Source of the DNA: a virus
Reading direction: 5' to 3' (one strand)
IMG/VR virus record: IMGVR_UViG_3300032677_001428
Location: 1 to 20,668 of that record
Length of the DNA stretch: 20,668 bases
The notes under the pieces are model-generated. The model did not search any database and had not been told where the DNA came from. It saw only the letters and a list, made by a program, of their open reading frames with translations. Positions 1-7,963 of the stretch are shown piece after piece; the stretch's first letter is position 1, and each line of letters opens with the position of its first letter. Both the position numbers and the translations under genes were made by a program.

Positions 1-2
1 CA

Positions 3-2861
3 GGTAACTTCAGCATGATTCCTAAAAATGCATGGGCATATCTAAAGAGCGGAAAAACACAAACATCGTCAGGTGCCCCTACAGTCATGAGAAACCCGAA
101 TGATGTGAAATCATTTGTGTTAGGTACCGGTAGCGGAGATCCAAAAGCGAGAGAAGTGTTCGCTAAACAGTTTGCTAGTCTATGGCCTTATTTTGAACAG
201 ATTAGTCCTAAGCAAGGATATATAGAAGGCGGGTTGTTATTCTACCCAGGCACTAAACCAGACGGTGTGTCTGCTATGCCTATATATACTAAAGAGACTA
301 ATACTTACGACTTTACTCCTAATATCACGACATTCCATGTACCAGCAGATAGCGAGCTAGGCAAGAGAATTGCTAAGGCAAAGGTAATGGTAGCTGCTAC
401 AGGATATTTCCCCACATTAGGATCATCCGATGAGCAGCGTTATCCAGATGCAGCAAGTTTGAGTACACCGGATGTGATTGTTCAGGGCACGACTTATGTG
501 CAGGATCCAGTAAAAGTAGATCAAAAAGGATTAGATAGGCTAGAAGCATTCATCAAGACTAATGCAAAAAAGATTGACGACTATCTTGCTCCTAAGCCAG
601 GTATGAGCAATCCAGGTAGAGAACTATATTCATATCTAAACAAACATCTACGCACTGAGGGATTGGTAAATGATTTTCCAGATTGGGCTAAGTCAAATCT
701 AAGTGCGAAAAAAGCAGAGACTTTACTCTCTGATAAAGAAGGGTTAAAAACGACGCTAGGTGCGATAGAAGCCCTTGGTATTCATAAGAAACTATTGATT
801 GACGAGTTGAGTCAAGGATTACATGGTGGAATCAAGCAGACTAAGCCAGAAGGATATGCACAAGCACACCCTGGCGCAAAATTTGACTATGATATCCCTG
901 GACAATTCATAAAGACAATTGACCAAAAGAATTGGTCTCCTAAGGAATCAGTACTTAATACAGGTACAGCTATAACTGAAGCACAGCAAGGTAAATCAGC
1001 CGTAGTAGGCTGGGGTCGTGGCATGGGACACACCGGACATGATGCTCTTGTCATCGCAGTATTGCATCAGGCAATAAAGACTAATGCGACACCGTTCTTT
1101 ATCATATCACGCAGTTTCGGTAAAGATGATCCTATTCCACCTGAAATGAAGTTGGAACTTTATAGGAAGAAATTCCCTAAATATGCGGATATGTTTCAAC
1201 TTAAAACTAATCTAAACGATGAATTAGCTGCATTAGCTTCTAATGGATATACTGACGTGACGCTTGTAGTTGGTGCTGATCAGAAAGAAGCATTTGGTTA
1301 TCTCACCCGCCCTGATAAATCAGGTACAGAACCCTATAAAAAATTCGGATTAGATAGCTTGACTATAATGAGCAGACAAGATACGAAGGCTCCCGGAAGC
1401 GATACAGAAAGTCCTGACTATCATGAAGGACCTAGAGCAACACCCATGCGCGAGATATTAATGAATCCGAACGCAACTAAAGAAGAACAATTTGCCGTCT
1501 GGAGACAAGCAATCAGTCCTAAAATCAGCGATGAAGAAGTATTACATATGATGCGTGTGGCAAAAGAAAATCTCACGCAGTTTCACGCTCCAAAGCCAAA
1601 AGGTCGTAAACTAAAAGAATTCATACAGCGTATTCAGCCACTCATTGTTTCTGAATCTATCTCGGTTGATGAAAAGATACCTCTTATTCGTATGTTCAAT
1701 CAAGCATCAAAGCAACTCAGCGAAGCTGCTGTAAAACCCAAATATGACAAAGACAAAATATATGAACTATTCATTAATCATCTTGACTCAGGTCCATTTG
1801 ATGGTGGATGTCTAACTGCGGCTGAAGTCATTAAAAATCGTATAGGAGGAAATATTGTTGTTCTTGTTGATAAAAACAACATAGCACAACATGCAGTGGT
1901 TGAAAAAAACGGAGTCTATCACGATTTTGACGGACCTGCCAGTTCATTGAAAGCCATAATAAGCCGTTTCAATAAAAATGAGATGGCTAATGCGACGGGT
2001 GCTAGAAAACTCAAAGCAGGTGACCTACCTAATGCTAAGTTAGACAAAGCACTAGCAAAAGATATCGCTACTATATACCCGTATGAAGAACTTTTCGCTT
2101 CTCGTATAAACGAAGGTGATATGAAACCTACGCATGTCACTGGTAAGGAAAAGCCAGGGGCAGTAGAAATGCTAGAGAAAGCATTATTGAAAGCCAAAGA
2201 ACGCGGCATAAAACTTGATTACGATAAGATAGACAAGATGATGCAAGTCGTCTGCAAAGAATACCATCTTACTGGTGATAAGTTACACAATGATTTCGTG
2301 AAGAAGCATCATATGATTCCGGATAATTGGATAAAAAAACAAAAGATAAACGAGACCACTTTTGATTGGTCTGACTACAACTACATTGAAGACATGGATA
2401 CTAGACTTAGGATAACAGAGGCATTTTTTACTAGAAATACGGTGCTAACAGAAGCAAATGATCCTGAAATAGATTCTTATTTCAAATCATTAGTAAACAT
2501 GTCTGATAATGTTAAACTTAATAAAAAATGTATTCTTGTACCGTTGGTATTGATCAATGATCATGTGTCTCCTGCACATGCACCTGAGGTAGTAACATTA
2601 CTGAGCAAAGATAATGGCACATGTACTGCCCAAAGAAACTCAGGTCAAAAAGAAACTTATCCTCTTAGTAGATCCGTTGGTAATCTAACTACAGTGACGT
2701 TGTTGTTTAATAAAGCAGACTCGTATAATAAGGTACAAACATTATTGGCATTAAAGTTTGAAACATCTTTGCCAAATATAGAGGCAATTATTGGCATGAA
2801 AAAAAATGCCCAATCAAACACTAATATATCTCAAAACAACGATTATCTAGAAGAAAAATAA
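3..2861 (+). CDS. Large multidomain nucleotidyltransferase / cysteine-hydrolase-like phage protein, 5' end outside window
   Basis: The reading frame is open to the left edge, and the first ATG (position 15) has no Shine-Dalgarno, so the true start is probably upstream. Residues are numbered from that ATG. Residues 1-315 resemble the ligase-like DUF6267 proteins of T4-like phages: a motif-III-like EGGLLFYP, then FTPNITTFHVP, a motif-IV-like PEGYAQAH and a motif-V-like FIKTIDQ. The nucleophile motif KxDG would lie upstream of the window. Residues 330-530 look like an HxGH nucleotidyltransferase (GMGHTGH, H339 and H342, later ATPMRE). Residues 590-660 have a papain-like Cys-His-Asp order (GGCLTAA C599, QHAVVE H626, HDFDG D637/D639). 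A lysine-rich helical segment (about 705-775) and an unrecognised C-terminal domain follow. Domain names come from motif memory, not a search. It could be an injected virion enzyme or a capsid-associated protein. Confidence 0.75.
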   Translation, partial: GNFSMIPKNAWAYLKSGKTQTSSGAPTVMRNPNDVKSFVLGTGSGDPKAREVFAKQFASLWPYFEQISPKQGYIEGGLLFYPGTKPDGVSAMPIYTKETNTYDFTPNITTFHVPADSELGKRIAKAKVMVAATGYFPTLGSSDEQRYPDAASLSTPDVIVQGTTYVQDPVKVDQKGLDRLEAFIKTNAKKIDDYLAPKPGMSNPGRELYSYLNKHLRTEGLVNDFPDWAKSNLSAKKAETLLSDKEGLKTTLGAIEALGIHKKLLIDELSQGLHGGIKQTKPEGYAQAHPGAKFDYDIPGQFIKTIDQKNWSPKESVLNTGTAITEAQQGKSAVVGWGRGMGHTGHDALVIAVLHQAIKTNATPFFIISRSFGKDDPIPPEMKLELYRKKFPKYADMFQLKTNLNDELAALASNGYTDVTLVVGADQKEAFGYLTRPDKSGTEPYKKFGLDSLTIMSRQDTKAPGSDTESPDYHEGPRATPMREILMNPNATKEEQFAVWRQAISPKISDEEVLHMMRVAKENLTQFHAPKPKGRKLKEFIQRIQPLIVSESISVDEKIPLIRMFNQASKQLSEAAVKPKYDKDKIYELFINHLDSGPFDGGCLTAAEVIKNRIGGNIVVLVDKNNIAQHAVVEKNGVYHDFDGPASSLKAIISRFNKNEMANATGARKLKAGDLPNAKLDKALAKDIATIYPYEELFASRINEGDMKPTHVTGKEKPGAVEMLEKALLKAKERGIKLDYDKIDKMMQVVCKEYHLTGDKLHNDFVKKHHMIPDNWIKKQKINETTFDWSDYNYIEDMDTRLRITEAFFTRNTVLTEANDPEIDSYFKSLVNMSDNVKLNKKCILVPLVLINDHVSPAHAPEVVTLLSKDNGTCTAQRNSGQKETYPLSRSVGNLTTVTLLFNKADSYNKVQTLLALKFETSLPNIEAIIGMKKNAQSNTNISQNNDYLEEK

Positions 2862-2880
2862 TTTCACTACCTTCTACTGA

Positions 2881-2888
2881 TGTAAATA
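2881..2888 (+). promoter_or_regulatory. Late-type promoter box TGTAAATA
   Basis: This is a T4-late-like octamer (T4 consensus TATAAATA) 32 bases upstream of the glycosyltransferase start, in the 59-base gap after the preceding gene. The gene's Shine-Dalgarno (AGAGGA) lies between the box and the ATG. No -35 element is needed for this promoter class. Confidence 0.45.
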
Positions 2889-2920
2889 TCATTATAAGTT
2901 TACAACAGAAGAGGACTTAA

Positions 2921-3877
2921 ATGGCACGTAAACCAAACACTAAGAAGGCAGCCGCAGCAGAAGAAAAGACTGTTCCGGTTGAGAAGATTCATGAGATCGC
3001 AGAACAGGCTGCTGCCGAGCAACAAGCTCCGCAAGAAGGCCAGATTCAAGTCAACGTAGATTTCTTACGTACAACTAAGGTTCATATCGCAATGCCTTGT
3101 TACGGTGGCATGTTGACTGAATCTACATTCATGTCATTCATCAAGTGGGCAAACACTGCCCGTCAACTTGGTATTGATTGGACCTTAGAGACTATGGTTA
3201 ATGAATCTCTCATCAGCCGCGCTCGTAATACGCTAACGGCAAAGTTCTTAGACATGCCTGAAGCAACTCACTTGTTCTTCGTTGACGCGGACATCGGTTG
3301 GGAACCCTGGCATTTGCTAGTCCTTCTAAATCGTGATGTTGATGTCATCGGTGGTCTTTATCCGATGAAGACGATGCCGATCAAGTGGGTCGTCAACGGG
3401 TTTGAAGGTGCTGAAGAAGGTCCTGATGGTCTTCAAGAAGTCTCTAAGGCAGGCACTGGCTTCCTTCTCATGAAGAAGCATGTATTTGAGAAGTTAAATT
3501 CTCACCCAGCAGTCAAGCAGTACAAGAACGACATTGGTCTTGATCCAAAGTATGATCAATATCTAAAGACATACTTTGATACTGCTGTACGTCAGAATCG
3601 TTACTACAGCGAGGATTGGACTTTTTGCGAGAACCTTAGGGATTTAGGCGGCAAGATTTGGGTTGACAAGCGTGTACTTCTCCGTCACTCAGGTTCATAT
3701 GTGTTCTGCATGGAGAACCAGCAGCATCTCATGAGCAGTATCGGCCCGATGTATGTTCAAGAGCAGCAAAACATTGCTGCACAGCAGGCTGCACAAGATC
3801 CGATCACCGAGCCTCTATCACCTGCTGATGCTGCCGCTGCCGCTGCTGCATCAGCAGGTATTCCTGCTGCTGCTTAA
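2921..3877 (+). CDS. GT-A fold glycosyltransferase-like protein
   Basis: This 318-residue protein has a Lys/Ala/Glu-rich N-terminal tail (1-50), a GT-A (family 2-like) core and an Ala-rich tail. The core opens with TKVHIAMPCYGG and continues with ESLISRARNTL, typical of phage family 2-like glycosyltransferases. A DxD metal and nucleotide-sugar motif (FFVDADIGWEP, D122 and D124) follows, and then a GTGFLLMKK acceptor-side segment. T4-like phages of aquatic bacteria often carry such genes among virion genes. They are thought to glycosylate virion proteins or host surface sugars, but the substrate is not predictable here. The start has a good AGAGGA site, and a strong terminator follows the gene, so it is probably transcribed alone from the box at 2881. 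Confidence 0.85.
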   Translation: MARKPNTKKAAAAEEKTVPVEKIHEIAEQAAAEQQAPQEGQIQVNVDFLRTTKVHIAMPCYGGMLTESTFMSFIKWANTARQLGIDWTLETMVNESLISRARNTLTAKFLDMPEATHLFFVDADIGWEPWHLLVLLNRDVDVIGGLYPMKTMPIKWVVNGFEGAEEGPDGLQEVSKAGTGFLLMKKHVFEKLNSHPAVKQYKNDIGLDPKYDQYLKTYFDTAVRQNRYYSEDWTFCENLRDLGGKIWVDKRVLLRHSGSYVFCMENQQHLMSSIGPMYVQEQQNIAAQQAAQDPITEPLSPADAAAAAAASAGIPAAA

Positions 3878-3902
3878 TTGCTACCGATAACTATTAAGAT
3901 TG

Positions 3903-3929
3903 GGGCCTCAGAAATGGGGCCCTTTTTTT
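3903..3929 (+). terminator. Intrinsic terminator after the glycosyltransferase gene
   Basis: A 7-bp stem (3903-3909 with 3916-3922, GGGCCTC/GGGGCCC with one G-T wobble) closes a 6-base loop and is followed by seven T. It lies 25 bases after the stop codon and directly before the next promoter box. Confidence 0.85.
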
Positions 3930-3936
3930 ATTACAT

Positions 3937-3944
3937 GATAAATA
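3937..3944 (+). promoter_or_regulatory. Late-type promoter box GATAAATA
   Basis: T4-late-like octamer located just after a terminator and 24 bases before the next start codon. The identical octamer recurs upstream of four other genes in the window. Confidence 0.6.
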
Positions 3945-3968
3945 CTACATCACTATGGGATCAATTCA

Positions 3969-5357
3969 ATGAAAATCAATGATATCTACGAAAGCACAAC
4001 ATCTGGCTCTGTCGCTACAGTAGCACAACCGATGACAGGCGGCGCATTAAAGCGTGTTGGCCAAGGTGTTTACGGCAAGCAAAAGGGCGGCAATCTATTG
4101 ACTGGTACAAAGAAGAAGGGTCCGTATGCTAATAGTTTGCGTGAGTCTGAAGAAGTTCATGTTGTTTATATAGACGGCAAGCCAGCAACTAAATCTACAA
4201 ATGAAAAAGATGCTAAACGCCATGTAGAAATCATGAAGGCAAAACATCCTGATAAAAAGTATGAAATCAAAAAAGAGATTAGAGAAGGAGAAGAAGTAGA
4301 AAAATTCATTGTAACATACTATAGTCCTAAGCATGACAGAAATATTACCAAAACAATTTCCGCTAAAAACGAAGACGAAATTTGGAATGTTTGTCAGAAT
4401 AAAGGATTAAGTGTCATAGAAGTCAAAAAGAAAAATAATAACATTAAAGAAGATGAACTACAAGAAGATGATTTGATCCTACTTCCTGGACAAGGCCGTA
4501 CACAGAGAACTGGCTTTACTCAACATGATCCAGACAAAGCAGAACATGAAGGCGAGACATTAAAGAATAGCCTTCATACTATCGCCCGCGCCGCCATGAA
4601 GTTAGACCAACATTTATCCATACGAGATGATTTTCCAGAATGGGTTAGTGAAAAGATCGGTGCTACCAAAAGTATGATTACCTCAGTCATGCAATATCTT
4701 ATTAGCAAACAAGAGATGGATCATGATCCGGATGCAATGAATGAAATAGCGATTGGTGAAGGCGGCCAACGTCTTGTCTATTCTAGGGACGGAGTTGCGA
4801 AAGGATTCAGTGATCCTTACAGCCAAGCAGCAACCAATTGGAAAAATTCACAACAGCGCAAAGATAAACCAGAAAAACCATTCAGAATGGAGAAGCCTAC
4901 CAATGACGAGATATGGGACAAGGTAACGACTGTGATTGGTAATATGTTTCCAGATGGAGATCCTATTGATGCTTTGGGTCCATATATGGAAAAAAACGAG
5001 TTGTACTGGGATGACCTGAATAGGGCTGCTAGAAAAAATGGCTATAAGAGTGTAGAAGACTACTGGCATGATCTTGAACAACAACACGGGCAAGATACTG
5101 GAATGTATCCGATGGATGAATCAACCGGCGGCGTAATTGCTGGCGGTGGTGTCGGTGAAAGCGATGATCATGAACTCTCCGAGATCCGACGCCTCAGCGG
5201 TGTTGGTGAAGGTAAGAAGGTTGACCGCATGGTAAAACATATTGAGAAGTCCGAAGAGAAGGCCGGCAAGTCCAAGAAAGAGGCAGAAAACATCGCTTGG
5301 GCTACGGTCAACAAAAGAGGTTATCTAGACAATAAGAATCATATCAAAGGCAAGTAA
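3969..5357 (+). CDS. Mosaic virion-associated protein built of phage cassettes
   Basis: I recognise no enzyme in this 462-residue protein. It is a chain of short modules of a kind I associate with T4-like aquatic phages. It opens with a capsid-targeting-like peptide (MKINDIYE, I-Y-E at 6-8). Next come a Gly/Lys-rich segment (TSGSVATVAQPMTGG to GPYANSL) and a small alpha/beta module (VVYIDGKPATKSTNEKDA). A helical module (RDDFPEWVSEKIGATKSMI), an ELSEIRRLSGV helix and a C-terminal KHIEKSEEKAGKSKKEAENI / AWATVNKRGYLDNK module follow. It is strongly charged, has no signal peptide or membrane segment, and lies one base upstream of the next mosaic gene, so the two are co-transcribed. The site before the ATG (GGGA) is weak. 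A role inside the virion is inferred from the modules and the promoter class. Confidence 0.75.
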   Translation: MKINDIYESTTSGSVATVAQPMTGGALKRVGQGVYGKQKGGNLLTGTKKKGPYANSLRESEEVHVVYIDGKPATKSTNEKDAKRHVEIMKAKHPDKKYEIKKEIREGEEVEKFIVTYYSPKHDRNITKTISAKNEDEIWNVCQNKGLSVIEVKKKNNNIKEDELQEDDLILLPGQGRTQRTGFTQHDPDKAEHEGETLKNSLHTIARAAMKLDQHLSIRDDFPEWVSEKIGATKSMITSVMQYLISKQEMDHDPDAMNEIAIGEGGQRLVYSRDGVAKGFSDPYSQAATNWKNSQQRKDKPEKPFRMEKPTNDEIWDKVTTVIGNMFPDGDPIDALGPYMEKNELYWDDLNRAARKNGYKSVEDYWHDLEQQHGQDTGMYPMDESTGGVIAGGGVGESDDHELSEIRRLSGVGEGKKVDRMVKHIEKSEEKAGKSKKEAENIAWATVNKRGYLDNKNHIKGK

Positions 5358-5358
5358 T

Positions 5359-7380
5359 ATGAGTTCCATCCTTAAAGGATTGATGCGAGAAGGCGGTAAG
5401 CGTACTGTAAAGGGCGTTGCCGACGAGATCGCGAGTTATATCGGAGATCATCCTAGTGATTCTGCTATAGTTGATGCGGTTGAGCATGAAGCAGAGTTAA
5501 ACGACCTTGATCCTTCAGAACTCTTTGATGCGGTATATGATCACTTCAGAGACCATATTGATGAGAATCTACACAAATGGTTCAAAGAAAAGTGGGTACG
5601 CTTTGGCCCTGACGGCAAGATAAAAGGTCCTTGTGCAAGAGGCAGTTCCAAAGAAGGTAAGCCTAAATGCCTACCACAAAAGAAAGCACAAAACTTAGGC
5701 AAAAAGGGTCGCAAGTATGCAGCAGCAAAGAAGCGCAGAGAAGATCCAAATCCAGATCGTCATGGTAAGGCTAAGAATGTAGCTACTAAGAAAAAGTCCA
5801 ACGAAGATATTTCGCACTTGGATGAAAAGTGGAGTGCAAAATACAAGAGCAGCATCAATTGCTCGCATCCTAAAGGCTTCAGTCAAAAGGCTCATTGTGC
5901 TGGTAAAAAGAAACACAATGAAAGCATAGAGATGGAAATGACATGCCCAGATTGTGGTATGTGCCAGACTCACGGAAATCACACTCGCGATACATTGGAT
6001 GAGGCCTGCTGGAAAGGCTATCACAAAGAAGGTAACAAAGAACTATTCGGCAAGACTGTTCCTAACTGTGTGAAGAATGAAGGTGTGGCGGAAGCGGAAG
6101 ACAGCAAATGCCCGCCAGCCACACAAAACATCACACTTAACTTAAAAAATCGTCAAAAGGCCATTGATGAATATGGTTATGGTCCACTCAACCCAGACAT
6201 GCCCAATCGTAAATTTTGGCAGGCCAAAGTTGAAGAATGGAATCTGGACTCACCAGAAGAGGCAAAGCAAAGTCTTTGCGGCAATTGTGCGGCATTTGAT
6301 CAGCGAGAGGCCACACTGGATTGTATTGCTCAGGGCATAGGTTCAGATGCCGGCGAAAACGATCCTACCATCCAAGCAGGCGATCTTGGTTATTGTCGTT
6401 TCTTGAAGTTCAAATGTGCTAGCCGAAGAACCTGCGATGCCTGGGTTACCGGTGGCCCACTCACTGATGAGCAAGGTGTAGCGGAAGAAAAATGCCCACA
6501 TTGTGGTGGTGAGTTAGTCAGCGAAGAGATGATGAACGAAAAAAAAGATGCTTGCTATCGTAAAGTCAAATCTCGCTACAAGGTCTGGCCTAGTGCTTAT
6601 GCCAGTGGTGCCCTAGTTCAGTGCCGTAAAAAGGGTGCAGCAAACTGGGGCAATAAAAGTGAGAGTGTTGAAGAAGCAGCGAATGCAGCACAACAAGCGG
6701 CTATCGCTATCAATATGAAGAAGCATCATAAGAAGCCAAAACATGTAGATGAAGACTACACTGGAATAGAATCAGGTCCCAGCACTGGCCCGTTCACCGC
6801 AGAGAAGACTCCGGCAATCAATCCATACGGTGGCATGAAAGATAGAAAGTATCGCGGTGCTATCGGTGAAGATGCTCTGAACGAGATGCCAGACACATCA
6901 GGACCAGTAGGAGTTCAACCAGGTGGATGGAGAACATACAAAATAAAACCTGCAGGAACTCATATGAAGCGAGAGAGTTCAATATTAAAAGGTCTGATGA
7001 GAGAAGAAGAGAGCCTCAAGTCAAATAATCCAGTGGGTATCCCTGAAGATGAAGAGATGGATGAAGACACTTCATACGCAGGCGGTATGGGTCAAGGTGG
7101 TTATGCTGGTCAATCATACCGCAAGTTCAAGCCAAAAATGGCAGGAACTCATATGAAGCGAGAGAGTTCAATATTGAAAGGTCTGATGAGAGAAGAAGAG
7201 TTGGAAGAGGTCAGTTCTACTGGACAAGGTGGCGGGTCCGCTGGAATCGGTGGTGGCTCAATGGTAGGGGGTCCAACAACCTACGAACAAGAATACGCGA
7301 TGTTCAAGCGCAAAGGTCCCCGTAGGATAACAGCGATGACGACTGAAATGAAAAATGTCCCACCTAAAAGAAGTAGATAA
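5359..7380 (+). CDS. Cys-rich mosaic protein with repeated SSILKGLMRE modules
   Basis: This 673-residue protein has no known function. In order it contains: an N-terminal SSILKGLMREGGKR peptide; a WFKEKWVRFGPDGK segment with two Cys (GPCARG, KPKCLP; DUF5872-like); KYKSSINCSHPKGFSQKAHC; CPDCGMC; ACWKGYHKEG...VPNCV; a central Cys cluster (CGNCAAFD ... YCRFLKFKCASRRTCDAW); CPHCGGE; and DACYRKVKSRYKVWPSAYAS / GALVQCRKKGAANWG, a module I recall from many aquatic phage proteins. The C-terminal 140 residues hold two near-identical GTHMKRESSILKGLMREEE copies separated by Gly-rich linkers. Several CxxC pairs suggest metal binding. The gene starts one base after the previous stop, with AAAGGCAAG upstream, so it is coupled to it. 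It may be a virion or packaged DNA-binding protein (inference). Confidence 0.75.
   Translation: MSSILKGLMREGGKRTVKGVADEIASYIGDHPSDSAIVDAVEHEAELNDLDPSELFDAVYDHFRDHIDENLHKWFKEKWVRFGPDGKIKGPCARGSSKEGKPKCLPQKKAQNLGKKGRKYAAAKKRREDPNPDRHGKAKNVATKKKSNEDISHLDEKWSAKYKSSINCSHPKGFSQKAHCAGKKKHNESIEMEMTCPDCGMCQTHGNHTRDTLDEACWKGYHKEGNKELFGKTVPNCVKNEGVAEAEDSKCPPATQNITLNLKNRQKAIDEYGYGPLNPDMPNRKFWQAKVEEWNLDSPEEAKQSLCGNCAAFDQREATLDCIAQGIGSDAGENDPTIQAGDLGYCRFLKFKCASRRTCDAWVTGGPLTDEQGVAEEKCPHCGGELVSEEMMNEKKDACYRKVKSRYKVWPSAYASGALVQCRKKGAANWGNKSESVEEAANAAQQAAIAINMKKHHKKPKHVDEDYTGIESGPSTGPFTAEKTPAINPYGGMKDRKYRGAIGEDALNEMPDTSGPVGVQPGGWRTYKIKPAGTHMKRESSILKGLMREEESLKSNNPVGIPEDEEMDEDTSYAGGMGQGGYAGQSYRKFKPKMAGTHMKRESSILKGLMREEELEEVSSTGQGGGSAGIGGGSMVGGPTTYEQEYAMFKRKGPRRITAMTTEMKNVPPKRSR
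6952..7011 (+). repeat. 60-bp direct repeat, copy 1
   Basis: This copy matches 7141-7200 at 59 of 60 positions (A versus G at offset 36). It encodes AGTHMKRESSILKGLMREEE in the same frame. The repeat includes AGGA seven bases before an in-frame ATG at 6964, so it also carries a possible internal translation start. Confidence 0.95.
7141..7200 (+). repeat. 60-bp direct repeat, copy 2
   Basis: Second copy of the repeat at 6952-7011, 189 bases downstream (63 codons), in the same frame. Its internal ATG is at 7153. A diverged third version of the peptide (SSILKGLMREGG) forms the N-terminus of the gene at 5359. Confidence 0.95.
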
Positions 7381-7492
7381 AACCTACCTTCAACATCTAT
7401 TGCGTGCTTGGAACATTGCTGGTATCCTGATCATTCATGGTATATTTCCTGATATCTGGAAAACAAAAGCCAGCGACATCTTGCACAAATGA
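7355..7492 (+). CDS. Small DUF6356-like membrane peptide (45 aa)
   Basis: A 45-residue frame (MSHLKEVDKTYLQHLLRAW...) overlaps the end of the preceding gene by 26 bases and fills most of the following gap. The pattern SHLKEVDKTYLQHLLRA, then a hydrophobic stretch ending in IHGIFPDIW and a KASDILHK tail, matches my recollection of the DUF6356 family of short phage and bacterial membrane proteins. The hydrophobic segment is about residues 21-34. The family's function is unknown. An in-frame TGA lies six bases upstream, so ATG 7355 is the only possible ATG start. The ribosome site is poor, so translation probably depends on coupling to the upstream gene. Confidence 0.6.
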   Translation: MSHLKEVDKTYLQHLLRAWNIAGILIIHGIFPDIWKTKASDILHK

Positions 7493-7499
7493 ATAAATA
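7492..7499 (+). promoter_or_regulatory. Late-type promoter box AATAAATA
   Basis: Octamer 22 bases before the Dps-like start, overlapping the last base of the preceding small gene. A TATAAT (7503-7508) lies just downstream but has no convincing -35, so the late-type reading is preferred. Confidence 0.45.
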
Positions 7500-7521
7500 G
7501 ACTATAATAGGACTATTTAAT

Positions 7522-7962
7522 ATGTTAGCAGATGATCTAAAAACACTATTAGGAAGCACCTTCGTCGTCTATACGAAGACACACGGATTTCACTGGAATA
7601 TCGAAGGAAGTGATTTCCCGCAATATCATAAGTTCTTACAAAAAATGTATGAAGAGATTTATGAGAGCATTGATACTATTGCTGAGTATATCAGGACGCT
7701 AGATTTGTATTCTCCTGGCAGCCTTGCCAGGATGCTTGAACTCTCTGTAATTGAAGAACAATACAAGATTCCAAGAGCCGAATTGATGCTCGCTGAACTA
7801 TTAGAAAACTGTGAACAGATGTCAGCACTAGTCGTTCAAATATTTGATGTGGCCACACAAGAAAAAGCCCAAGGTATCGCTAACTATATGGCAGAACTAC
7901 AAGACCTCTACAATAAGAAGGCTTGGATGCTGAGAGCAACACTCAATAAAAATAGAGCCTGA
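7522..7962 (+). CDS. dps: Dps-like ferritin (DNA-binding/iron-sequestering protein)
   Basis: This 146-residue helical protein matches the Dps family: a KTHGFHWNIEG N-terminal helix, then FPQYHKFLQKMYEEIYESID and IAEYIRTL. The inter-subunit ferroxidase ligands are present as H24, H36, D51 and E55, with the same spacing (12, 15, 4) as H51, H63, D78 and E82 of E. coli Dps. Known Dps proteins form 12-mers that oxidise and store iron and protect DNA from hydroxyl radicals. The N-terminus lacks the Lys-rich DNA-binding tail of E. coli Dps, so it may act mainly on iron. It opens an operon of overlapping genes running to 9764. A phage Dps could protect phage DNA during infection, or possibly be packaged; that is inference. 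Confidence 0.85.
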   Translation: MLADDLKTLLGSTFVVYTKTHGFHWNIEGSDFPQYHKFLQKMYEEIYESIDTIAEYIRTLDLYSPGSLARMLELSVIEEQYKIPRAELMLAELLENCEQMSALVVQIFDVATQEKAQGIANYMAELQDLYNKKAWMLRATLNKNRA

Positions 7963-7963
7963 T

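Noticed and set aside
1919-2209. Minus-strand frame opposite the large first gene
   Set aside because: It is an antisense shadow of conserved coding sequence with no promoter or ribosome site.
3825-3876. GCT/GCC/GCA repeats as a microsatellite
   Set aside because: They encode an Ala-rich C-terminal tail with mixed codons, so this is a low-complexity protein end rather than a tandem DNA repeat.
7503-7508. TATAAT as a sigma70 promoter for the Dps-like gene
   Set aside because: No acceptable -35 lies 15-19 bases upstream, and the adjacent AATAAATA fits the promoter type used by neighbouring genes.
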